From NCBI GenBank assembly GCA_036320915.1, contig JAXBDG010000009.1:868001-932000 (forward strand): a DNA stretch of 64,000 nt, read 5' to 3'. Below, piece after piece: positions 26,101 through 36,500 of this stretch; within the stretch, counting starts at the first letter, position 1, and each line of letters opens with the position of its first letter. The DNA is from Linnemannia elongata (lineage: Eukaryota; Mortierellomycota; Mortierellomycetes; Mortierellales; Mortierellaceae). The position numbers were made by a program, and so were the translations under genes. The notes under the pieces are model-generated. The model was not told the DNA's origin and made no database searches. It saw only the letters and a program-made list of their open reading frames with translations.

Positions 26101-27577
26101 GGAATGGGTATGGGAAGCACCCCCATCTCGCCTGCAGTCCTCCTCACCCCCCAGCCTTCCTTCCCAACAACTCAGTCACCTCTGGCTGGTGGAGGCACGA
26201 GAGGCATAGCTCTGGCCATGATGAAGGATGACAGCTCTCCCAGCTCGAGCGAACAGCAGATACAGCAGCGCCAGCTCCAGCTCCAACAAGCCCAACAAAT
26301 GCAACACCTTCAGCAACAGCAACAACGCCTTGCAGCCGCCGTAGCGAGCAACGGATCTCCTCCAGACTCGCCTTCAGCCGCCAACCAGTCATCAAACGCC
26401 CAGCAGACGCCCATGTCGCCTACAGGCGTCACCCCAGGAGCAGCCAACCAAGCAGCAACACAACGCCTTGTAGCCACTCGCATTTACATTCAGACCGAAA
26501 TCGACTTCAAGTCTGTCAACTTGGCTCCCAACTCGACCGCCCTGGATGCGTTGAATATGTTGCAGGAGCGTGGAGCCTTTGGTCAACCAGGCGATGGTCG
26601 CTACCACGATCGATGGACCATTTTCGAATACTCCAAGGAGTTCCTCATCGAGCGTCCTCTGCGTGACTTTGAGGTGATCCTGGATGTGATGAAGACCTGG
26701 GAGGCTGACAAGGACAACAAGATGATCTGCAAGCCCTTCCCCGCACGTAATGAGCTCACCGCCCAGGAGGTTGTTCGTTTGGTAGGACCTGCTGGACAGG
26801 AGAGCTTTGTGCGACCTCATGGATGGGTGCATATCGAGATGAAGAAGAGCAAGTGGGTGAAGAGATACCTTCATATCACCGACACAGCTGTCTATCACTC
26901 CAAGGACGCCAAGGTACATTTTTCGCGAACAGGCATCTGCACGATGGAGCATTATTTTGTTGCAGAGAGGTATACTAATTCTACTTTGCATTGTGCCTAA
27001 TTTATAGTTCAATGGAGAGAGTATGCTGTGCTTGCTTCGCAACTTTGACGTTTACTCTGTCCAAGTACCACGGAAGAAAGCGCCAACAAAGTTTGGATTC
27101 GCGCTGAAGTCATCAGACAGGATTCATCTTTTCGAGACACCAGAGGACGACTATATCCATTACATCTGCACCGACTCTGGGGAATCTCTTCGAGAATGGC
27201 TCGCCGGACTTCGCGCTGCTAAGGTAAGATACAATTTGCTGGCGTCCAGGAACATGCTGAGCATTTAGATTGAAGGCATTCTGAATATTCAGGGAAACTT
27301 TGTTCAATTGTTTGGTGTTTGTTGCCACGCATTAACATCTAACGTCTATTTTTTATTCCTTTCCAAACGTTTTTAGGGCATGTTCATGTACCATAACAAC
27401 CCCGAAGTGATTCGCGAAGGAGTGAAGCATGCGACCGAGCTGCTGTCGTCAGGAAGTCAGGAAGGACTGGCGAGAGGAAATCTGACCGAGGAGCAGGTGA
27501 GCATTGCTGAAGCAAAACTGGCCGGCTGGGGCATGTTGAATAGCAGCATGAACGGACCAGGGAATAGAACACGCTAG
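23161..27577 (+). CDS. RA-PH domain scaffold protein (Grb7/MRL-like architecture)
   Basis: Predicted signalling adaptor linking a Ras-type GTPase to membrane phosphoinositides. Five exons (23161-23244, 23829-25622, 25750-26913, 27008-27223, 27377-27577) give 1152 residues, and all four introns fall between codons. Residues 29 to about 850 are disordered, Ser/Pro/Gln-rich with basic PPRSRS-type patches and Gln runs. A RAS-association domain starts near 865 (ATRIYIQTEIDFKSV, later WTIFEYSKEFLIERPL). It is followed directly by a PH domain from about 982 (GWVHIEMKKSKWVKRYLHI) that ends with the usual Trp helix (REWLAGLRAAK). The tandem RA-PH order is that of animal Grb7/10/14 and MIG-10/RIAM/lamellipodin. 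Intron 1 is 584 bp and intron 2 contains a T26 tract (25698-25723). Confidence 0.85.
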
Positions 27578-29554
27578 TCTCTCCTTTTCTTTTTTATTCC
27601 TTTCCCTTTCCGCATTCCCATACAGCCTTTCTCTCCACTCTTTGTTTTGCTTTGTTGCTTGAACCTTCTTTCTCTCTCCCCTGTATCTTGCCTTCCCCGG
27701 CGTTTTTTTCTTTTCTTTTTTGGTGGTTCTTCGTACTACCCACTCGTCGATATCCTTTTTGCATTCCTTCTTCTTTTTGAGTGTTTTTGTCTGCAAGACA
27801 TCAATAACAACGAGTACAGCCCCAACCCTCACCTTCCTCCACACGACGAGCGCAATGGACCATGTAAGGTGCTTTTGGACTACGCCCTTGAAGATAATTC
27901 AGTCAGACAAAGCAGGCATATCAGGGTCACTTTGAAAGATCGTAAAGACACCGATCAGGAGAAAGAGAAAGTGAGATATAGAGGAGGCGTTCTTTTCGAA
28001 GGGAAGGACATTCCTGTGTTTCCTTCTGCCCTTACAAGCGGATGCAATAGGAAAGTATTATGAGACAAGGTCTAGTCAAGGCGATATCAAGGGGAGAGAG
28101 AAAGACCAAGGACAAGGATTGGACTAGGAGAAGGGAATGGAGGACCAGAACCATAAAACTATTGAGGAGACAGAAAAGACACATCCAGGAGAGACAAGTC
28201 AGAAAGAGAGGAGAAAGGAAAAGGGGGAGAACGATCTAGCGGTTACCCCAAAAGCCAAGATGTTGAAGCAGAGGAGAGGAGACACACACACAAACTACAC
28301 ACAAACGAAAAACTTGAAAGGGTCACGCAGCTGCTTGGTGGTCGTTTTCTTTGGCTTCTGTTTGCGTCCAGGAGAGGAATTTTTTCTTTTTCCTAGATGA
28401 CAGTGAGGAGGACATGCCATCTCCTCGATCTCTCTTCGATGGCACCTCCTTTGCCCTTTTCTTTTCCTTCCTTTTTTTCACGCGCCTTTTGATTCATACA
28501 CCCACACTCCTTCTTTCTCCCACCCATTCCATTGCTCCCTGCCCTTGCAAGCACGTTTTTTGTCACACAAACGCGACATTCTTGGGATCTAACAGGACCA
28601 ACAACAACAAAGCATCAACAACATCGAACGAACACAAACAAACAAAAGCAACGACAACGGCAAAAGCTGACAGGCAGACAGTGCACACGCGACACTGTAA
28701 AGTAAGGACAGTAGAGGATGCACTAAAAACACGGGATGTTAGAAAGAAAGGAGAAGACGCGTTTGGCTGGAATTGATCTCCATCAAAACGCGTCCATCTC
28801 GATTTCGAAGGGACAAGTTTGGTCCTTTTCTTTCTTTTCAATCTCGTTCAGTTGGTTCGGTTGTGTTGTAAGAGGAAAAGGAGGAGTACCCAGACTGTCC
28901 TTGTTCAAACGTCTTCTTTCAGACATCACTTCACTCTTCAGTCATTCTTTCATCTTTTCTTTTTTTCCACTGCCAGTGATAATGTCCGTTGCTGTCATGG
29001 ATTGTCTCGACAGGATAGGAGATGCAGGAAAACTGGGAAGTGAGAGACGCAAGGGAAGGAACTCCTTGTTTTTATGATCTGGTCAACCTTGCATTCTTGT
29101 ATGCGATATGCGATATGCGATAATATGACAAGATGGCTACAGCTACCAGCTCATTACAACCTACAGCCTGCTGCCTGCCTGGCTACGTACCATACAGCAA
29201 ATCGATCCTTCCTCCCTTGTTTTTTCCTGCCTCCCTTCTTCCTCTTTCCTGTCTCTCTTCATTTTCCTTTCCTCTTTTTTTAATGCTCCGTTGACCCACA
29301 TCCTGTCATCATCACATCACATCCATCTTGGCTGCATCTCCCATCGTCATCCTGGTATCCACTTTGCTCTCATTTTTCTTATTACAAGAAAGAGGATATC
29401 CATATTACAACCACGGGTATAACGTGTACACACGGGCACGGACACACAGACACGGACACAACGCGTTACACTTGAAAGCAAGAGTTGGTAAGACACACTT
29501 ACTCGAACCTACGAAGAACCAATTTTAAAAAAACAGTGGATTGTACAGAATTGG

Positions 29555-29561
<7 letters not shown>

Positions 29562-29596
<35 letters not shown>
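29562..29596 (+). repeat. A35 homopolymer
   Basis: Thirty-five consecutive A residues in the spacer upstream of the disordered-protein gene. There is no adjacent target-site duplication or gene-like sequence that would suggest a retroposed mRNA. Confidence 0.85.
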
Positions 29597-29597
<1 letters not shown>

Positions 29598-30184
29598 GGT
29601 TCTTTGTTTTTAGCCGTTGACAGATCAGAAGCGGCTGAGTTGGGGTGGGTCTAGAGCAACATCAACCACCTCATCTCCCTTTTTCGCCAGCGATCTGTCT
29701 TGTTGTCTTTGTCAATTGACTGAAGGAGGTGGTGGTTACCCTTGCCTTTTTCTTATCCCTTGTTTTCCCTTCAGCAATATGCTTCTTCCCCTCTTTTTAC
29801 TTCTCACACATTTATCAGAAACACAAGCAAAACGACACAGGAAACCACACACACATGGTACTCTACAGGACACCATGGGGCTCTGATCCCCATCTACTCT
29901 CCTTGTCTTTCCCTTTCTTCATTCTTCCTCCTCCTCCCCGTGAACCCCTTTTGTGTGCTTTCGGGGTTCGACCTTCTTCTGACCAATCAATCGATCGAGG
30001 GTGTGTGTTTTGATAGAGTGTGTGATGGGTGTTGCATTGCATGGTCAAGGATAAGCTGAGAGACTTGTTTGGGGTGGTTGCTCTATGGCTTGGTTGGCTT
30101 GATTGGCTTGGTTGGATGGTTGATTGGTGTTATTGCTCACCTGGCTTTCCCTTCTCTCTCTCTCTCTCTCTCTCTCTTCATTCT

Positions 30185-30186
<2 letters not shown>

Positions 30187-30228
<42 letters not shown>
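30187..30228 (+). repeat. (TG)21 microsatellite beside a CT run
   Basis: Forty-two bases of TG repeat lie directly downstream of a CT run at 30151-30178. Alternating purine-pyrimidine TG tracts can adopt Z-DNA. Both lie about 600 bp before the coding exon of the next gene. Confidence 0.9.
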
Positions 30229-30231
<3 letters not shown>

Positions 30232-30808
30232 CTTTTTTTCCAGTTCTCGATCCTCCTCGACAGCATGTAATTGTGCGTGTGCTTCTCCTTGATGGAGAAC
30301 AAAGAAAGAAAGAGAGTAGCCACCGTTTTGCTGCATGTTGCTCGCTATTCTCTTTAATGTCTACTCTTGACCCATGGTGTTTCTTTGTTGCATCTCTTCT
30401 ATCTTCCTTTCTTCTTCTTTCTCCATTTTTTTTCTTAAAAGCACACCCTTGACTATCTGTTTCCCTTCTTTCTTTTTTCTTCATTGCCTCCTCTTCATTC
30501 ACTGCTCTCGTTCTCTTTATCTTCAAACACACAAAGAGATCCTTCCCTTCCTTTTGTTGTGCTCAAATCATCCTCCTTGTTTGCTCTTGTTACGAGTCTG
30601 TGCTCTTCCTCATTCCTGTCCTGACTACATCTTCTCCCACTCACAGTCTCTCTGCCTCTTCTCATTTTTCATTATCAAGCGCATTATATCCACTCAACCT
30701 TCTTCCCTCTTTTCTTTAAACCACTCTTTTTTCAACTCTCTCCCGCTTGACTTGAAGCCATTATTCTGACATATATTTATTCTCCCTCCTTTTCTTCCTC
30801 CCATTCAG

Positions 30809-32191
30809 CTAATTGACGGAGCAACGACAACGGATTCCAAATCTGCACAAGGGGCCTCTCTACTTCCTTCCTCTTCTCTTGACCCACTACTGCCCACCGC
30901 CTCTTCCTCTCACCCAATCGCAGCCCCACAACAACAACAACAACAACAACAACACGGCGCACCCTCTTCCTTGCCTTTACCTGCATCCACTTCCTTACCC
31001 TCCTCGCCCTTGCTCAAAGACACCTTCCAGCTCCTTGGACCTCAACAGCCTCTTATATCTCTAGCTCAATCGCTCTCCTCCTCGTCCTTTTTTGTTCCCA
31101 CAACAACAACCGACGATAACAATAACGCACAGACCACCGCCACAGCCATCCTTCCAATAACCCCACAACAAGCAGAGGATCCATCCAACTCACAAGACAT
31201 GTTGCACGCAAGTAACGGTGCAGGCAACAGCCTCAAGAACCCCTTCATGACTGGAAGTCTCCTCCAACAGCGCGTCGAGGCCGAGAAGCAAGAAATCGAA
31301 AACATGAAGATGCAGCTCAAGATGCGCGAACAAGCAGGTGTCCTCGGTGCAAGGAACATCAACAACACCGGTGACTCGTCACTTTCCCTCCTCTCCCCAG
31401 GTCTTCTCACAGCACATTACCAGCAAGGTGGACATGGTCGTGGTCTTTCTTCTACCAGCTCCGCTACCTCGATCTCTTCAGCAACATCGGCTTACACTTA
31501 CCAGCAGCAACAACAACTCCAGCAATCGATGCAGTCCCAATTTTCCCCTCCCAAGTTTGGCGGCCCCGGTACCTTGATCGAGCAGGGTGAAGTCCGGGCT
31601 GCTCAGCTCAGTCGATCCAAGAGCGCAGGTACCGGACTACTTCGTCCTACCAACGGCATTAGCAACATCTCTGGCACGAGCAGCAGTAGCAGCAGTCCTC
31701 GCTCAAGGTCAAGAAGCCGTGGCCCAGGAGAAGATCGGGTCGCCTATGGTAGACCTATCTCCCCAAGCTCCCCTCGGTCACCAGACTTTGCTCCACCCAT
31801 GCCACAGGGCCCTCTCCTTCAATTCGCCGATGCCGATGCCATGATCCAGCCTGGACTTTTGCTCGACCGAGCCCGTTCGACCAAGCAGCCATCGTATTCG
31901 AATCAGATGATGAGCAGTTCTTCCAGCAGCCAGCGTCAACACCCATCGACTGGTTCTAGACGCCCTGGTCCCGGACAGAGTCGGAGTCAGAGCCAGAGTC
32001 AGAGTCAGAGTCGTGGTCGCGTGAAGCCTTTGATCGACTTGGGTAACATTCACACGGGCCCTGATGTGATCGGCCCTGGCTTGCTCACTAACGGTAGTAA
32101 TAACTATACCACCCAAAACTCTGCCCACGCTGGCTCGCATGCTCATTCTTCACGGTCGCCTCGCCGACCTAAGCCCTTGTTGGACTTTTAA
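30809..32191 (+). CDS. Disordered Ser/Gln-rich protein, 5' exon not located
   Basis: I do not recognise the family. The exon begins after a good acceptor (CT-rich tract then CCATTCAG at 30801-30808) and is open in phase 0 to the stop at 32191, 460 codons. It has no ATG until about 31198, yet the sequence before that is clearly coding-like, including a run of eight Gln. The start codon must therefore be in an upstream exon. Visible features: an NPF tripeptide (NPFMTG), then a short charged helix rich in Glu/Lys/Gln, Arg/Ser patches (SRSRSRG), an SQSQSQ run, and KPLIDLG and KPLLDF at the C-terminus. NPF plus LIDL-type motifs recall endocytic adaptors, but no ENTH or ANTH domain is visible. Confidence 0.65.
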   Translation, partial: LIDGATTTDSKSAQGASLLPSSSLDPLLPTASSSHPIAAPQQQQQQQQHGAPSSLPLPASTSLPSSPLLKDTFQLLGPQQPLISLAQSLSSSSFFVPTTTTDDNNNAQTTATAILPITPQQAEDPSNSQDMLHASNGAGNSLKNPFMTGSLLQQRVEAEKQEIENMKMQLKMREQAGVLGARNINNTGDSSLSLLSPGLLTAHYQQGGHGRGLSSTSSATSISSATSAYTYQQQQQLQQSMQSQFSPPKFGGPGTLIEQGEVRAAQLSRSKSAGTGLLRPTNGISNISGTSSSSSSPRSRSRSRGPGEDRVAYGRPISPSSPRSPDFAPPMPQGPLLQFADADAMIQPGLLLDRARSTKQPSYSNQMMSSSSSSQRQHPSTGSRRPGPGQSRSQSQSQSQSRGRVKPLIDLGNIHTGPDVIGPGLLTNGSNNYTTQNSAHAGSHAHSSRSPRRPKPLLDF

Positions 32192-33556
32192 TTTTTGAGA
32201 GTTCCTCTACCCTCCTCCTCCCACACCTGTACAGCATTCCTTCCTAGAGTATTACAATAGTATCAATCGCACCTTAATCATAATAATAATTGTTGCGCTC
32301 CTTCTCCTCCTCTTACACATACACCTACACACAATATTAAGCCCAAAAGTGGATATTTCATTGACCTAACGCTCTTGCCATGGTTGCGGAGGGGTGGCGT
32401 CTTTTGTCACATTTGGGTTCAAGGGTACGTGCTGTTACAAAAAGATGTGGTGGCTAGGCAGTGGCGGCGAGGCTTTAGATTAGCAGTCATTCCTAGCAGA
32501 CTAGTATTAGTAGTGCGCCGAGCTCTTTCATCTGCTCCTTGTCCTTTTACACAAGAGCAGAATTGACAAGAGTCTCGTTGGCGCCCTGCAGGTACTTAAC
32601 CCTTCCCCCATCAATATTATTAATACAAGGTCCTTTTACACAAGAGCAGAATTGACAAGAGTCTCGTTGGCGCCCTGCAGTCGTGTATTATTTTAGGATC
32701 CCACTATTACTACGCTACCACAACCCCTCCATCCCCCCCGTACCAATTGAGGACTTAACAGCGGTCCTATCACTCTGGCCAGGACCTCTCCCCTGAGTAA
32801 CAGTGCCATACAGACGAGTCGGCGATGGAGTATGTTAAGGGGTATGTAGACGAAATGTTGGCCGCAGATCAAAATATGCCAAGCCACTATTGCCTCTTTG
32901 GTGGCCAGAACAAGTTGCTTCGGAGGTACAGTGCAAAGTGTTGAGTTCTTGCGCCAGGAACAGACGAACATCTTGCACACTCTTTTTTCCTCTCTTCCTT
33001 CCAGCGACCACCCTTCTTGCCGGTAGTTCGGGCGCCTCATCATCCTCTCCACCCGCACACATTACTTCGACAATAGCACCGGTACGCCTCAACCCTACTG
33101 CATCATTCAAACACACAAAAGAAAATTTACCAACACACCACGTCGCGAATACATCCTACCTCCCATTCATCTCCTCGTCTCTTTTGTTGACACTTTTTCC
33201 TCTTCTCCTTTCGATTCGTGAAATACATCAGGTTCACCGCTCTCTCGCCTGACCGACATCAATAAGACCATAGCCCTAGTTCTTGAATGAGCGATGGAAC
33301 TTTGAGCCTACCACTAGTAGTGTCCCCGTCGTTATCATAACAAAATCAAGCCTGGATCCTCAAGAGGTATTTGCAACGCGCGCCAAACTGGATATGCATT
33401 GCGGAGGTGCTCCGAAATCTCCGGATCGTGTATTTTATCAGTGTTCCTAACCCTTTTTTCGGTTACTCCGAAAACTCATAGGCCTACTGCGAGTCCACCG
33501 CAACTCTTAATTAAACCGACGATCATTGGGACAACAGCTCCACCCGTTTGTTCTGG
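32192..33556. other. Spacer with a duplicated 51-bp segment
   Basis: It contains the 3' region of the disordered-protein gene and the promoter of the PPR gene. A 51-bp sequence occurs twice (32541-32591 and 32630-32680). The open frames here are short and look like chance. I see no RNA gene. Confidence 0.55.
32541..32680 (+). repeat. Exact 51-bp direct repeat with 38-bp spacer
   Basis: Bases 32541-32591 and 32630-32680 are identical. Each starts GTCCTTTTACACAAG and ends GCGCCCTGCAG. The period is 89 bp. The intervening 38 bases begin GTACTT and end ACAAG, so the spacer has intron-like ends. It is too short to be a usual intron here. A recent tandem duplication with internal divergence or deletion is the simplest reading. 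Confidence 0.95.
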
Positions 33557-36500
33557 ATGCCTTTTCTCAGTCGGGTTCTCCACCCGGCCAGCAAACGCAA
33601 ACCCCCGATCCGAAGTCAAGGATCTACCTCACAGTCGCAATGCCTCTCGATTTCAACCACTACTGCAACGACAGCAAAGGCGAGACCCACGATCCATCCG
33701 ACTATTGAGCCTTTGGCGGGACGATCAAGGCGACCTGGTTGTACGCGCGCTTCGAATCAACGCCACTCAGATACACATGGATCCACCTCCTCTTCTTCGT
33801 CACTCTCCTCACACTCTCATCAATCACCTACAACAATCTCGGATCTCTATCCTGTCTTTCGCTTTATTCTCGAGTCACGGAGTACCACTCGATACCATCG
33901 CCCTCAACAATCTTACCAAGGCCGGATACAATCTACATCAACGTCGGCATCGCCCACATGCCGTTCAAATCAGTCAGGCATCTACGCAACCACCAGCAAC
34001 TCGAGTAGAGTTCATTCTTACTCGGGATCTTGGAGGGGAGGCGGGAACCAGTCTGTACCCAAACGTTTTTACTCATCATCGCGAGCTGAGCCCACCCGCC
34101 TCAACACATTATCCTCCAATGGTCAAGCCGCACCAACATCTCAACACTCTTTTCCATCGTCGGTATCAACAGGGTCCAGGACTCTTCATTCATCATCGCA
34201 CTCTGGATTCGGATCGACGCGCAATACAAGGGACGCCATCGCTACTATACCCAGTCGCTCCATTTCTCAGCAACACAGCGCAAAGGCTCTTGAGGACATA
34301 CCAGATCTACGGATACCGGAAGAGTTTCTCCCACTCGACTCAATCCAACGCGCTCCATTACAACCGCCCACACCGCTCATCGTCAAAGACTGGATGCTTT
34401 CGCAGATCTCCCACGCCCGCGACTTGTTTCAGAAGCAAAATTACATGCAGGCGCTCGTTGTTGTCGAAAAGGCCAAGGAGCACGACTACATACGCAGTCT
34501 CTCGACGTTTCCTCCCAGTGCCGCTTCGTCACTAGTGGCTCGATGGCACTATCAGGATCTCTGTCTGGTCGAGTACTGCTGCCGGCTGTTGTGCGCACAC
34601 GAGGCTCAGATCGGGAACATTGACATTGTCGACACGTTGCAACGCCTCAATACGTCTATTTTGGATCCCGTGGGAAAGTTCAAGACACGCTCCAAGATCT
34701 CGTTCAAGTCGACCTTTCAGCTGCACCAGGATCCCTTACTGGACTATACCCTTGCCATTATCGCCAAGAACTGGAACGAGCTACTCGCATTATCACCCGC
34801 GTCGACATCCCAGACGGCTTCTCCAGATCAAGAAGCACTAGCATCCGCAGTCTATCCCTTCCTGCAGGCTATTTCCAGTCGGCGCTTGTTCCCTTCTACG
34901 ACCACCATCTTTCAGGATGTAACGGCAGCACCAACATTAGTTTCCAGCTCAAGGAGGGTCGCCCTGGACGTCTTTGTTGCTTTAGGAGATCACAAGGGTG
35001 CCATGCAGTGGATTTGGTTGTGGGAGCGACTGGATCGTCAGGATTGGCTCTGTCAATGGAGTCAACTTGAATTCAAGCAGGGACTGGCAAGTCATTTTCA
35101 GCGATCTGGTCGTCCGGACTGGATCTTGGATCTCTTCCGACTCTCGAATAAGGCCTCAGGAACGCCCGAGCTTTGGGTTCAGGACCTACTCGACACCTTT
35201 CCCAGCCGTCATTCATCTGGCCTTGCAACTGCAGGAGATACCTTGAGTCATGTTCTGTATCAGGCTAGCATGGACCTTGGCGCCTCCTCCAGCAAGAAGC
35301 AGTACTACCAGATGGATTCTTGGAAGCGTCTTGACCTGACAGAGTCTTGGCTCGCTGGGATTCAGGGAGCTGCTGTTTTTAACCCTTACGACAGTCGGAC
35401 AGTTGAGGAGGAACTGTGGCGCGAGATGGCCATGGTGGGAGTTTTGTCCGAAGATCTCTGCCTACAAGATGTCATGCGATCTGTTCACCCGGACGTCTTG
35501 GCTGTGATTCAACATTCGCATTCGCCTCTGCAGGAGCGCCCCAAGGATGTTCACCAGGCGAGCTCGAACTCCGGAGGATACCATGATGCATTGACCGCTC
35601 ACCTCGAGGAGATGGCCTCCAAAGCGTCACGTACAGCCCACTGCCAGTCTGGCAACGCTTCAAGCAAGGAATCGACCAAAGTGTTTACTGCTCTCCAGCG
35701 AGCTATCCAGGAGACCATGTCGACTGCGTCTGTGCAGGATACTCTCGGGGCGTATCGCAGTCTCCTCCACAACGTTGCTCACCATTTCGCGCTCCGATCG
35801 AGGCACCTGGGTCTCATCTCGCAGGTGATTGAGATCGAATTTCGCTCACTGAAAGGAAACGACGTTTGGAAGCAGACTAAGCTCGCTGCAGGTCGATCGC
35901 ATGCAGCTGTGAGACGGTCACAGAGCCCGTCTCCACCACAACAAGGATATGGCCTTTCGGCGATTGCGGATGTTAGGGGCTTTGCTGATGGATATTTGCG
36001 ATCCGATCTGGCCATGATGTGCGCCGTGTCCACTATGTCGGCGGCTGGATCCATTTCGAATAAATGGACGGGACAACTCTCAGACTGGTTCATGGCAGTA
36101 GCCGAGTCGTCGGGACATACAGGACCTCTTGCCAGGAGCCTCCAATGTCAGGGTCAGCTGTTGCCAGGATCTGAGGCGTACAATAAGGCGATGTGGGTGC
36201 TTCTTCAAGATCATGAGTATGACGTCGCGGTCGCGCTCCATTGTCATGTCTACTTGCAGGACGGTACCAAGAATGTCTCCGAACGGATCGCTCGCCCTCC
36301 ATCGACTGAGGAAGTGAGGAAACTTGTCCACGCCCTCGTCATGTCGGACGAACCGAAGCATTTAGACAAGGCGCACTGGATTGTCGAGCAACACCTTGAT
36401 AAGGCACAGTCTATGTCGGTCGATGCTGTTAACCAGCCATCGTCTGTTGACGTTGACATCTTGACGGAGCTTGCAGGAGCCTGGTCTCGCCACGCAGAGT

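Larger units (their letters stand above)
27578..30808. other. Long spacer with simple repeats
   Basis: Over 3.2 kb I find no frame with coding character. It holds an A35 tract (29562-29596), a 7-bp GCGATAT tandem (29101-29120), a CT run (30151-30178) next to (TG)21 (30187-30228), and a CT-rich leader from about 30340 to 30800. The first exon of the following gene must lie somewhere here. Weak candidates are the ATG at 28982 (donor GTGAGA, but needing a different acceptor) and the ATG at 30292 (in phase, poor donor GTAGCC). Confidence 0.5.

Noticed and set aside
30374..30769. 131-codon frame before the disordered-protein exon
   Set aside because: Phe/Leu/Ser/Cys translation of a CT-rich leader; no coding bias and no homology.
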